Shown: in pieces, positions 55,468-63,732 of the stretch
Numbering within the stretch: position 1 is the stretch's first letter
Layout: every line of letters starts with the position of its first letter
Source: Candidatus Enterococcus ferrettii
GTDB lineage: Bacteria; Bacillota; Bacilli; Lactobacillales; Enterococcaceae
Length of the DNA: 64,000 bases
Assembly: GCF_017377655.1 (NCBI RefSeq)
Contig: NZ_JAFREL010000074.1
Coordinates: 1-64,000 of the forward strand
Direction: 5' to 3'
Translations under genes and position numbers: made by a program
Notes under the pieces: generated by a model
Told to the model about the DNA's origin: nothing
Databases searched by the model: none
The model's input: the letters and a program-made list of their open reading frames with translations, nothing else

Positions 55468-56116
55468 TGACGTATTGATGACCCAAGTATTATGGCCGAA
55501 TTTTATCAGTACCTTGATCATGGTCGGCTGTTCGGCTTTATTGTCAACAGTATTGGGTTTTTTACTGGCTACTGTTTTGATAGTAACCAATAAACAAGGC
55601 TTGAAGCCGAATCCTTCTGTGTATCGGGTATTGGATTTTATAATCAATGTGGTTCGTTCTTTTCCGTTCATCATTTTGATGGTAGCTTTGATGCCGGTAA
55701 CACGTTCCTTAGTAGGGACTACGATTGGGACCACTGCCGCAATAGTTCCCTTAACCTTTGCTATGGCTCCTTATGTGGCGCGGCTATTTGAGAACAATAT
55801 GCTGGAAGTAAATCCGTATACAGTAGATGCAGCGAAATCTTTTGGAGCCAGCAATACTCAAATTATTTTTAAGGTTCTTTTAGTGGAAGCTTTTCCTAGT
55901 TTAATTTCTAGTTTAACCTTAGCAATTATCTCCGTATTGGGTTATACCGCTATGGCTGGAACCGTCGGAGCCGGTGGTTTAGGTGCAGTTGCCATAACCT
56001 ATGGCTATCAGAATTTTGATGACCGAGTGATGTACAGTACAGTTCTTATTTTAATTGTTTTTGTTCAATTGATTCAGGTAATTGGGAGTCGTTTGTATAA
56101 AAAATTGAAGGCTTAG
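55460..56116 (+). CDS. MetI-like ABC importer permease
   Basis: 218 residues and five membrane helices. VVRSFPFIILMVALMPVTRSLVGTTIGTTAA and the coupling loop NPYTVDAAKSFGASNTQIIFKVLLVEAFPSL are the MetI signatures. Together with the lipoprotein and the ATPase it makes a complete methionine-type importer; the actual substrate is uncertain. GGAGGAG precedes ATG. Last gene of the transporter set, 79 bp before the dipeptidase. Confidence 0.92.
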   Translation: MSNDVLMTQVLWPNFISTLIMVGCSALLSTVLGFLLATVLIVTNKQGLKPNPSVYRVLDFIINVVRSFPFIILMVALMPVTRSLVGTTIGTTAAIVPLTFAMAPYVARLFENNMLEVNPYTVDAAKSFGASNTQIIFKVLLVEAFPSLISSLTLAIISVLGYTAMAGTVGAGGLGAVAITYGYQNFDDRVMYSTVLILIVFVQLIQVIGSRLYKKLKA

Positions 56117-56195
56117 TGTTATCTGGTTATTGGTTTGTACTTTAGCATCAAAGTGCTATAGTAGAAATAGATGAACAAGAGGAGAGTGTTTCATT

Positions 56196-57608
56196 ATGCA
56201 AAGAAGAACAGGTTCTTGTACGACTATTTTGGTGGGAAAGGACGCCTCGATTAACGGCTCCACGATTATCGCCCGTAACGACGATGGTCATGAAGCACTT
56301 GATCCCCAACGCTTTGTGGTAGTAACTCCTGACAAGCAGCCGAGACGCTATCAATCGATTATCAGTAAAGTGACGATTGATTTGCCAGACAATCCATTGC
56401 GCTACACCTCGACTCCTAATGCCATTTTAACTGATGGAATTTGGCCCGCTGCCGGTATAAATAGTGAAAATGTTGCGATGTCTGCTACTGAAACGATTAC
56501 TACAAACCCACGTATTCAAAGCATTGATCCCTATGTAGAAAACGGAATCGGCGAAGAAGATATTGTGACCTTAGTTCTACCTTATATTCGCAGTGCTCGT
56601 GAAGGGGTTATGCGCTTGGGTGAATTACTGGAAGAATATGGTACCTATGAGCCAAATGGAATTGCTTTTTCAGATCAACAGGAAGTTTGGTGGCTGGAAA
56701 CAATCGGTGGACACCATTGGGCTGCGATTCGAATTCCTGATGATGCTTATGTAGTGGCACCTAATCGAATGAATATTGATGAGTACGATTTTAATTCAGA
56801 AGATACCTTATACTCCTCTCATTTACCTGATGTGATTGAGGAATACCAATTGAATCCTGATTTTGTGGGAGTTAATCTGCGCCACATTTTCGGCAGTGCG
56901 AGCATTAAGGACACCGTTTATAATAATCCGAGAGCCTGGTATGGTCAAAAATACTTTACTCCAGCTATTGAACAGGACCCTATGGACCATGATCTGCCAT
57001 TTATTTGCCGGGCAAACCGCAAAATTACGGTAGAGGATGTCAAGTTTGTTTTAAGTTCTCACTTTGAGAACACCGTATATGATCCTTATGGAAGTGGAAC
57101 TGAAGCAGAAAAAACGTTGTTTCGCCCAATCGGAATCAACCGTAACCATAGCGTACACATTTTAGAACTACGCAACCATGTGCCTGACCAAATTGCTGGA
57201 ATCCACTGGTTGGCTTATGGTGCAAATACTTTTAATGCAGTCGTACCGTTTTATGCCAATGTTAATGACACTCCTCCTAGCTTCCGTGATGCCGATGGAA
57301 CCTTCGATATGACGAAAATGTACTGGTTAAGCTGTACAACTGCTTTGCTTGGAGACAATGACTACGATATGTATGCAGACTTCCGTAATACGTTTGAATT
57401 ACAAGCCATGAGTGCTTACCATGCGATTCAATTAAAAGCTGAGACTGAGATTTCTGAACTTGAAGGATCGGAAGAACAGCAGGCTTATTTGGAAAAAGTT
57501 AATGAAGAGCTGGCAGAAGCTGCCATGGAACGTGCTACCAAACTTTTAGGAGACATGGTAATTTTTGGTTCAAATCATATGAAGCTGCGCTATAACCTAA
57601 ACGACTAA
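56196..57608 (+). CDS. C69-family dipeptidase
   Basis: 470 residues. Ntn-hydrolase of the PepD group: the nucleophile would be Cys8 ([12 protein letters not shown]) after removal of the first seven residues. [37 protein letters not shown] and [17 protein letters not shown] are family signatures. It releases amino acids from dipeptides in the cytoplasm. It is downstream of the importer, in the same orientation; a small hairpin (TAGCA / TGCTA) in the gap may carry a separate promoter. A functional link, import followed by peptide cleavage, is possible. Confidence 0.92.
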   Translation: MQRRTGSCTTILVGKDASINGSTIIARNDDGHEALDPQRFVVVTPDKQPRRYQSIISKVTIDLPDNPLRYTSTPNAILTDGIWPAAGINSENVAMSATETITTNPRIQSIDPYVENGIGEEDIVTLVLPYIRSAREGVMRLGELLEEYGTYEPNGIAFSDQQEVWWLETIGGHHWAAIRIPDDAYVVAPNRMNIDEYDFNSEDTLYSSHLPDVIEEYQLNPDFVGVNLRHIFGSASIKDTVYNNPRAWYGQKYFTPAIEQDPMDHDLPFICRANRKITVEDVKFVLSSHFENTVYDPYGSGTEAEKTLFRPIGINRNHSVHILELRNHVPDQIAGIHWLAYGANTFNAVVPFYANVNDTPPSFRDADGTFDMTKMYWLSCTTALLGDNDYDMYADFRNTFELQAMSAYHAIQLKAETEISELEGSEEQQAYLEKVNEELAEAAMERATKLLGDMVIFGSNHMKLRYNLND

Positions 57609-57618
57609 ATTCAATCAA

Positions 57619-57652
57619 AAAACGGTGAGGAGTAGATCCTCACCGTTTTCTT
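57619..57652. terminator. Bidirectional terminator
   Basis: Perfect 13-bp stem AAAACGGTGAGGA / TCCTCACCGTTTT with a five-base loop, between convergent genes. Confidence 0.9.
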
Positions 57653-57658
57653 GCGTTA

Positions 57659-58174
57659 TTAATGATAAATGATCCCATCAGGTGATGCCAGATATTGTGG
57701 GATAAACTGCTCGGCAGTTGCAGCAAATTCCTTATTTTGAAATCTTTCTAAAAAATAAGCTAAAATAAGCTGGTAATCCTTGGTATGCTTTTCTACTTCA
57801 GGTTGATTATCAAAAGCTAAAACCTTCATGAAAAATAATTTCTCCAAAGAGATAACTTTACAGTGTTCATACTCAATGGCACCCGTTGCCAGAAAAGCAT
57901 AATCAAACCGAAAGATGCTTCGCAAAAACTCATAAGATGCTACTGATAAAAACCTGTCACCCCACTTATCTTGCTGATTTTTAGGGTACTTAGCTGCTAA
58001 TGCCTGATAGTCTTCCTCTGCAACTATAAAATCAATGTCATTTCCGTGTTTACGAATACCATAATATTCCATAGATAAACCGCCAATCAAGAGTGGTTTT
58101 TCCCTAAAAGTGATTCCGGCAATCGATAAATCAATTTCTTTAATAAGCTGTTCATTTTCAATTTTTTTAAACAT
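57659..58174 (-). CDS. Nucleotidyltransferase-fold protein
   Basis: 171 residues. LLIGGLSMEYYGIRKHGNDIDFIV matches the GG-S and D-x-D core of the minimal nucleotidyltransferase (AbiEii/DUF6036-like) fold; ISLEKLFFMKVLAFDNQ is the usual following helix. No antitoxin partner is adjacent, so a toxin-antitoxin role is not supported. AAAGGAG precedes ATG. Single-gene unit with unusual inverted repeats in its 5' region. Confidence 0.8.
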   Translation of the reverse strand: MFKKIENEQLIKEIDLSIAGITFREKPLLIGGLSMEYYGIRKHGNDIDFIVAEEDYQALAAKYPKNQQDKWGDRFLSVASYEFLRSIFRFDYAFLATGAIEYEHCKVISLEKLFFMKVLAFDNQPEVEKHTKDYQLILAYFLERFQNKEFAATAEQFIPQYLASPDGIIYH

Positions 58175-58208
58175 GGTACTTTCTCCTTTATTTTGTAGTT
58201 AATAAAAG

Positions 58209-58281
58209 ACAAAGTCCAGCCGGGTAGTTTGATTTAATAGCTTCATACAAATGTTACCCGCAGACTTTGTATGAAGCTATT
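58209..58281. repeat. Nested, mutually exclusive inverted repeats
   Basis: AATAGCTTCATACAAA (58236-58251) and TTTGTATGAAGCTATT (58266-58281) are a perfect 16-bp inverted repeat. ACAAAGTC (58209-58216) and CGGGTA (58221-58226) pair with TACCCG (58255-58260) and GACTTTGT (58263-58270), overlapping the first pairing. Only one of the two can form at a time. Confidence 0.6.
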
Positions 58282-58445
58282 ACAATTACGAGCCTCATGG
58301 GATCACTCCTATTTTTAATTAGTCATTATAACCAGCTTATCACAGGCAAATTATTCTATCAAACAAAAAAATATTTATGAAATCGTTTGCTTTTTATAGT
58401 ATGATTTTATTAGAGTTATTTAAGAAAAATGAAGGAGGCGGACAG

Positions 58446-58955
58446 GTGAAAGAGTATGAAAGCAAAGAGGCGTTAATTGCTGAGATCGAGAAAACTTCGA
58501 GTAAGTATATCGAGGAATTTGCAGACATCAATGAAACGGATGCTAATAAGCGGATTGAGGGAGTTGATCGTACTCCTTACGAGAACTTAACTTATCAATT
58601 AGGTTGGTTAGCTTTGATTGATCAGTGGGAACAAACCGAATTAGCAGGGAAACCCTTAGAATTGCCAGCACCGGGAATTAAATGGAACAAGATGGGGCCG
58701 CTGCATGAGCAGTTTTATGAAGTTCATCGAGGCCAATCTTTAGCTGAACTAATGGGATTATTTAATCAAGCAGTGAAGGATTTAATTACGTGGATCAATT
58801 CATTATCGGACGAAGAATTGTTCCAGTCCGGTGGTCGTAAATGGGCACAATCCACTGCTTCCAACTGGCCGGTTTGGAAATGGGTGCACATAAATACTGT
58901 AGCACCATTCAAATCTTTTCGAACAAAAATAAGAAAATGGAAGAAAGAACTGTAA
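58446..58955 (+). CDS. ClbS/DfsB-family four-helix protein
   Basis: 169 residues of the DinB-like four-helix fold. KEYESKEALIAEIEKTSSKY, TPYENLTYQLGWLALIDQWE and WPVWKWVHINTVAPFKSFRTKIRKWKK are typical of the ClbS/DfsB family, whose best-known member protects against colibactin. A self-resistance role here is not shown. GTG 58446 follows GGAGGCGG closely; an upstream ATG in frame lacks a site. Followed 12 bp later by a DUF6440 gene. Confidence 0.88.
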   Translation: MKEYESKEALIAEIEKTSSKYIEEFADINETDANKRIEGVDRTPYENLTYQLGWLALIDQWEQTELAGKPLELPAPGIKWNKMGPLHEQFYEVHRGQSLAELMGLFNQAVKDLITWINSLSDEELFQSGGRKWAQSTASNWPVWKWVHINTVAPFKSFRTKIRKWKKEL

Positions 58956-58967
58956 GGAGGAGAAGCA

Positions 58968-59159
58968 ATGGCAAAGGACAAAAGATTTGTAAAAGTATAT
59001 AGTCAAGGTACTGCAGACGTAGTAACTATTCTTGTTGACAGAGAAACAGGTGTGAACTATGTCGCTACGAAAATGGGTTATGCTGGTGGGTTAACAGTCC
59101 TCTTGGATCAAGAAGGCAAACCGGTGATTACACCTAAAAACGAAATACCTGAGAAGTAA
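58968..59159 (+). CDS. DUF6440 family small protein
   Basis: 63 residues. RFVKVYSQGTADVVTILVDR, then ETGVNYVATKMGYAGGLTVL with a final LD-EGKP, is the DUF6440 pattern: a compact beta-rich domain of unknown function. AAGGAGG precedes ATG. Probably cotranscribed with the ClbS/DfsB gene. Confidence 0.82.
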   Translation: MAKDKRFVKVYSQGTADVVTILVDRETGVNYVATKMGYAGGLTVLLDQEGKPVITPKNEIPEK

Positions 59160-59211
59160 TTCTTTATAAAAGCAGCATTTTAGAAATTTGTAAAAATCCT
59201 TTTGATTAAAA

Positions 59212-59270
59212 AAACTATCCGAACCTTACTGCTAAAACGTCACAGTGTTTCATTCAGGTTCGGATAGTTT
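59212..59270. terminator. Bidirectional terminator
   Basis: Perfect 15-bp stem AAACTATCCGAACCT / AGGTTCGGATAGTTT with a 29-base loop and A and T runs at its ends. Confidence 0.75.
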
Positions 59271-59280
59271 GATATCCTAT

Positions 59281-60297
59281 TTAGTCTCTTTGTTTAGGCC
59301 ATATGTCTTTTTTAAAGGGACTATTAGCTGGATTTCCAGCAGCGCGATAAACTTGGGATGAGTCGAGATCGTAAACACAAGACCATACCGTATCCTTACC
59401 AGTGCTGCGGTCATAATCGCACATAAATCCGTAATCTCCAGCCAATAGTTGCTGGGCTTTTTTTATGTCAACTTCGGCAGCATATTCTTTGAGATATTTA
59501 CGCATCGTTTCGTATCTTTCTTCTGCTCTCCAAGTATCCTCAGGTAATCGATTGTGTTTAATCATTCCCGGAGTATTAAACATATTAGTAGCAATCAAAT
59601 AGCTTTCAGCTTCATCCAAGGAATAAATCGCTGTTTGATCAGGACTCAGCTCAACTAAAATCCCCTCAGCATTTGCATCTCCGATTACTAAAGTGCCAGA
59701 GCCCGCGTGAGGAATTTCCCTGATCAATTTTGCAGCCTCATGGACGGTTCTGCATTTCTCTAAAACCAAACGCAGTAACATCCCCACATTTAACCCAGCC
59801 TGAACCTTGTAAGGAGCAACTGAGGTTAAGGCAATAGACAATCCATGCTGGTTAATGCCATCCTCCATTTCTACAAATGCTGTGGTATTACCTAAAAAAT
59901 TAAAGCCTTCATTAGCGGTAAATGTGTAAGAGGTGTTTAGGCACTGTTCTTCTGTGAAAGTTAAAAAGTCGCTATTTCGTCCTAAGAAACATCCTTGTCG
60001 GTTTTTCACAATAAAGCTGGAGCAGTGGGAGCCTGGCATCAGGCAATACATTCCAAACAAAGCAGCCTGCAATGGTTGTACAGAAATTTCCTGACCATCG
60101 GCAATGCCTTGAATTTCAGCAAGTATTTCTGGAAAATACTGTTGGTAAACAGGTAAGCAGGTTTTGATAAATTGACTTCGCTGTTCGTCTAACTCAAACG
60201 GAATCATGTCTAGCAAGCATAGATTATTTCGTTTTAATTCGGTACCGAAAGTACGACCGATGGAGTAATGATCACCTTGAAAATTCAGTTGTTGCAT
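59281..60297 (-). CDS. C45-family (acyltransferase/linear amide hydrolase) protein
   Basis: 338 residues. Ntn-hydrolase of the acyl-CoA:6-APA acyltransferase/C45 group: the likely nucleophile is Cys92 in GSHCSSFIVKN. GRNSDFLTF and GINQHGLSIALTS follow, as does GSGTLVIGDANAEGILVELSP. The N-terminal YSIGRTFGTEL helix is usual for the family. The substrate is unknown; relatives act on acylated amino compounds or beta-lactams. It is divergent from a TetR gene that has two operators in the shared promoter region. Confidence 0.87.
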   Translation of the reverse strand: MQQLNFQGDHYSIGRTFGTELKRNNLCLLDMIPFELDEQRSQFIKTCLPVYQQYFPEILAEIQGIADGQEISVQPLQAALFGMYCLMPGSHCSSFIVKNRQGCFLGRNSDFLTFTEEQCLNTSYTFTANEGFNFLGNTTAFVEMEDGINQHGLSIALTSVAPYKVQAGLNVGMLLRLVLEKCRTVHEAAKLIREIPHAGSGTLVIGDANAEGILVELSPDQTAIYSLDEAESYLIATNMFNTPGMIKHNRLPEDTWRAEERYETMRKYLKEYAAEVDIKKAQQLLAGDYGFMCDYDRSTGKDTVWSCVYDLDSSQVYRAAGNPANSPFKKDIWPKQRD

Positions 60298-60406
60298 GTT
60301 TGTTGCCTCCTAATTTGTATTAGGATGTCGACGTCCTTACATTCAGTCTAATAGAATAAAAATTTATAAGCAATTGAATAATATGAGAATCGTTTTCAAT
60401 TTTTTA

Positions 60407-60454
60407 TTGACAAGCTAATAATCATTAGCCATACTAAAGCTAACGATCATTAGC
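60407..60454 (+). promoter_or_regulatory. Promoter with twin TetR operators
   Basis: TTGACA (60407-60412), 17-bp spacer, CATACT (60430-60435). GCTAATAATCATTAGC (60414-60429) fills the spacer and GCTAACGATCATTAGC (60439-60454) follows -10. The two dyads share GCTAA/TTAGC ends and are centred 25 bp apart. Confidence 0.75.
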
Positions 60455-60470
60455 TTAGGAGGTTGATAGG

Positions 60471-61082
60471 GTGAAAACGGCAGATAAGATTTTAGAAGAA
60501 GCCTTAATATTGTTCTCTATTCATGGTTATCAAGGTGTTTCTGTTGAAATGATAGCTAAAGCAGTAGGAATCAAAGCAAGCTCTTTGTACAAGCATTACA
60601 GAAATAAGCAAAGTATTTTTGAGGGAATTTTTACTATGATGAAAGACCGTTATCAGGGACAAGAGAAACTATTAAATATTCCTCAGGGAGCTGAAGATGT
60701 ACAACATTTTTACCAGCAGCTTCAACCTGATCAACTGGAAAAAATTAGTGAAGACCTGTTTCTCTATTTTATCAAGGATGAAAAAGAGGCGAGATTTCGT
60801 CATTTATTGATTATTGAGCAATTCCAAAATCCACATATTGGTGAGATTCTCCACCAGCGCTATTACGAAGAGCCTCTACTTTTTCAAAAAGAGCTGTTTC
60901 AGAGCATGATGGATGTTGGTGTTTTCAAAGAAGGCGATGCCAAAATAGCTGCACTGCAATTCTTTTCACCAATTATGATGTTATTAAACTGTTGTGAACA
61001 AGGGGGGATATCTGTCGAAGAAGCTCTAGCTGAACTACGCAAGCATGTTCAAAAGTTCCGTCAATTATATAGCAAAGAATAA
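60471..61082 (+). CDS. TetR-family regulator
   Basis: 203 residues. HTH at 5-50 (LFSIHGYQGVSVEMIAKAVGIKASSLYKHYRNKQSIFE). GTG start after AGGAGG. Twin dyads in its own promoter indicate autorepression, and the gene downstream (61094) and perhaps the divergent C45 gene would be in its regulon. Confidence 0.92.
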   Translation: MKTADKILEEALILFSIHGYQGVSVEMIAKAVGIKASSLYKHYRNKQSIFEGIFTMMKDRYQGQEKLLNIPQGAEDVQHFYQQLQPDQLEKISEDLFLYFIKDEKEARFRHLLIIEQFQNPHIGEILHQRYYEEPLLFQKELFQSMMDVGVFKEGDAKIAALQFFSPIMMLLNCCEQGGISVEEALAELRKHVQKFRQLYSKE

Positions 61083-61093
61083 AGGAGAGATCA

Positions 61094-61486
61094 ATGATTA
61101 ATTTGTATGTTGGCAGTATTAGTCGTATTTTATCTAGTAGTCTTATTTTAAGTGCACTTGTATTTATTCTCTATACGCTAGGTCAAAAAGAAGTACAATG
61201 GAGCCGAACGTTTGCTGTGTTGTTTGTTTTAGGATTATTAATGTCGATTATGTCAGGCACTAGGGATGGCATTGGAACAGTCGGAGGTTTTCCTACGCAA
61301 GGGAAATTATTTGTCATGCTATGTGGTTTTGGGATTTTAAGTTTTGTGGTAGGAATAACCGCGTTGCTATCAAACTTTTTCGACACTACATTTGTTTTTA
61401 AATATGGCTCTTACTTATTGATGGTAGTGATTGTAATGAAAACATTTTTAGTCGAGGGCCATCGTCTTATGCAATTTTTTTCGTGA
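61094..61486 (+). CDS. Hypothetical four-helix membrane protein
   Basis: 130 residues with four predicted membrane helices (about 10-28, 36-54, 72-92, 102-120) and a conserved-looking loop MSGTRDGIGTVGGFPTQGK between helices 2 and 3. I do not recognise the family. It is 11 bp downstream of the TetR gene with AAAGGAG, and so very likely cotranscribed and the main TetR target. Confidence 0.75.
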   Translation: MINLYVGSISRILSSSLILSALVFILYTLGQKEVQWSRTFAVLFVLGLLMSIMSGTRDGIGTVGGFPTQGKLFVMLCGFGILSFVVGITALLSNFFDTTFVFKYGSYLLMVVIVMKTFLVEGHRLMQFFS

Positions 61487-61630
61487 AGAAATACCAAAAA
61501 AAAAATCTAAGAGAAACTATCAAAATCATTTTTTATTCGAGATAAGAGAACTTCTTAGGGTAGGTTAATTAATCAATAATCGATTGGATGGTTTATGGTT
61601 TGTTGGAAAAATCACTAAACCGGTCACAAA

Positions 61631-61678
61631 AAAACTCAGAGCTGCTTTTGAAATCTAGAAAAGCAGCCCTGAGTTTTT
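61631..61678. terminator. Bidirectional terminator
   Basis: Long stem AAAACTCAGAGCTGCTTTT / AAAAGCAGCCCTGAGTTTT with one mismatch, between convergent genes. The 100 bp before it (61487-61630) hold nothing recognisable. Confidence 0.85.
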
Positions 61679-61689
61679 CGTATTCATTT

Positions 61690-62103
61690 TTACTCTACTT
61701 CCTGCCACTGACTATCAAACTTTTTAGTTTCGTTGACAAATTCATAATAAGCAGGCTTGCGATCGTAAAAAACCTGTAGACCAAAAGTTGCATCAGCGAT
61801 AATATCTGGAAATAATTCAGCATTCAAGCAATAATGATCTCGCTCCAAATGATGCCAGAAAAGATAGGTGCCGCAGGTAGAACAAAAAGCGCGCTCTACC
61901 TCTTCACTTGAGTGATAATAAGTGACTGATTCGGAATCAAGTTGCAGCTCCACATTGTCACTTTTCTCAGGATCTACTGCCATAACTGGACCCGCATTCA
62001 TTTTTCGACACATATCACAATGACAACTGTAGACGAAATTTCCATACCGTTTAATTGTTATCTGATTCTTCTCACACAGACACGTTCCTTGAATATTTTC
62101 CAT
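61690..62103 (-). CDS. GFA-family zinc protein
   Basis: 137 residues. The zinc ligands of the GFA (glutathione-dependent formaldehyde-activating enzyme-like) fold are all present: GTCLCEKN, SCHCDMCRK and FCSTCGTYLFW. The enzymatic role of such stand-alone members in Firmicutes is uncertain. GGAGG precedes ATG. Single-gene unit. Confidence 0.88.
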   Translation of the reverse strand: MENIQGTCLCEKNQITIKRYGNFVYSCHCDMCRKMNAGPVMAVDPEKSDNVELQLDSESVTYYHSSEEVERAFCSTCGTYLFWHHLERDHYCLNAELFPDIIADATFGLQVFYDRKPAYYEFVNETKKFDSQWQEVE

Positions 62104-62243
62104 AAGCTACCTCCAACCATTCTCCTTTATTGTAGCATGAAAAGGCTCTTAATTTATTGAAACATTTATACATATATTTCATTATTATTGAATTATGCGA
62201 TCTGATAGTGTATTGTTGAAAGTTAAGAGGGAGGTGTCAGGGT

Positions 62244-62891
62244 GTGAATAACAAACGAGGGATGATTGTTGAAGCGGCTTTAAAGCTGTTTGGCCAAAGA
62301 GGTTTTTCAAAAGTAAGTATCAAACAAATTGCCCAGCAGGCTAATGTATCCCAAGTAACAATATACAATCATTTTGAAAATAAGGAGATATTGGTTGAGG
62401 AGATTGTCAATGGTTTGATGGGGAAAGTGATGAAGGCTGCTGATGAGGTTTACTCTTCTGAGCAGTCTTATGAAGGAAAGTTGACAGAGATTTTTGAGCT
62501 ATGTAACAGTGAAACAATGAAAGTAATCGAGCATTATTTTAGCTCGGAATCCTTAACTGACTACAAGCTAAGGGAATTGATTTTTCAAGCTGTTAACACA
62601 CAAAAAGAGGAAATCTACAATAAGTTTATTGATTTAGGGTATGCGCTTAAGGTTATTCCCAGCAAGATTAATAAACAATCCATATTATTTATGCTGCGGG
62701 CATTAAATTTCAGCGGCAAGACATTAGACATCGTCGAAGATGCAACGAAGTTGAGTCAGGATTTAGTTTACTTATTTCTTTACGGGATTATCGGTAAAGA
62801 AAAAGGGGGAATTCAAGATTTGTCTGGTGAAGAGGTTCTACAATTGCTAACGCAACAAGTAAAGTATGAATTAGAAAAAGGTGCCGAATGA
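62244..62891 (+). CDS. TetR-family regulator
   Basis: 215 residues with HTH at about 5-50 (LKLFGQRGFSKVSIKQIAQQANVSQVTIYNHFENKEILVEEIV). GTG start after GAGGGAGGTG. ATGA overlap with the downstream methyltransferase gene indicates an operon. No clear operator dyad was recognised upstream. Confidence 0.92.
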   Translation: MNNKRGMIVEAALKLFGQRGFSKVSIKQIAQQANVSQVTIYNHFENKEILVEEIVNGLMGKVMKAADEVYSSEQSYEGKLTEIFELCNSETMKVIEHYFSSESLTDYKLRELIFQAVNTQKEEIYNKFIDLGYALKVIPSKINKQSILFMLRALNFSGKTLDIVEDATKLSQDLVYLFLYGIIGKEKGGIQDLSGEEVLQLLTQQVKYELEKGAE

Positions 62892-63511
62892 AATATATCC
62901 TCTGGACTTTACTAGCTATCGTAGGAATAATCGTTTTTTTTAAGCATCTAATTAATCAATCAAAGCATCCGGCAGGGCTGATTGGCAAACTGATGATGAA
63001 AACGTGGAATCGCACATATTTTCCGATGATAAAGTGGGCTGTAAATAGTATCGAAAAAACCTCAGTTCTTCAAATTTTAGATGTGGGCATTGGAAATGGT
63101 CTTTCGTCAGAATACTTGTTTCAACAGTTTCCTAACAGTGAATTGCATGGCATTGATATCTCGGAAGAAGCGATTAGACAGGCTCGCAAAAGACTAGATC
63201 AAGGACAAGCAAATTTTCAGGTTTCGGGGATTGAGGACACTAATTTTGCCAGTGAACAGTTTGAACTGATTTGCGCCTTCCAAACTCATTTTCATTGGGA
63301 AAAGTTGACAGAGTCCTTTGACGAAATTGCACGCATTTTAAAACCGAAGGGTCACTTGTTATTGGCCTGTGAAACAAGTAAGATAAAAATCTATTTACCT
63401 GAACTAGTGGAGAAAGAAAGCTTTCAACAGTTTTTAGCAAAATCTAATTTGATGATTGCTGAAACTTCATCGTCTGGTGGTTTTGTCAGGTATGTGATTC
63501 ACAAAATTTAG
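62888..63511 (+). CDS. Membrane-anchored class I SAM methyltransferase
   Basis: 207 residues. An N-terminal hydrophobic helix (about 3-20) precedes a methyltransferase core: motif I LDVGIGNGLSSEYL, the acidic LHGIDISEEAI after beta-2, and HFHWEKLTESFDEIARILKPKGHLLL. The anchor is unusual for this family and suggests a membrane-associated or lipid substrate. It is the only partner of the TetR gene. A terminator follows. Confidence 0.87.
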   Translation: MKYILWTLLAIVGIIVFFKHLINQSKHPAGLIGKLMMKTWNRTYFPMIKWAVNSIEKTSVLQILDVGIGNGLSSEYLFQQFPNSELHGIDISEEAIRQARKRLDQGQANFQVSGIEDTNFASEQFELICAFQTHFHWEKLTESFDEIARILKPKGHLLLACETSKIKIYLPELVEKESFQQFLAKSNLMIAETSSSGGFVRYVIHKI

Positions 63512-63525
63512 CTTAAAAATAATCC

Positions 63526-63570
63526 AACACCTACAATCAACTATTCTAGAATAGAATCGTAGGTGTTTTT
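63526..63570 (+). terminator. Rho-independent terminator
   Basis: AACACCTAC pairs with GTAGGTGTT, with T run, downstream of the methyltransferase gene. The following stretch to 63732 shows no gene. Confidence 0.75.
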
Positions 63571-63732
63571 ATGTAAAAATGCCTACGATTTTTAAGTTCC
63601 TAAGCACCCTAAAAGTTAAATTGGAATTATAAAATTTAAAGTTCGATGGGCCTTTCTTACAATGAATTCAACAAAAGTAATTCTTATTTTATTCTCAGTT
63701 TAAAAGGCAATGTCAAGTCGCTTCCTCTTTAT

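Noticed and set aside
57659..58174. Nucleotidyltransferase-like protein as an AbiEii-type toxin
   Set aside because: No AbiEi-like antitoxin gene is adjacent and the protein is short; only the fold is supported.
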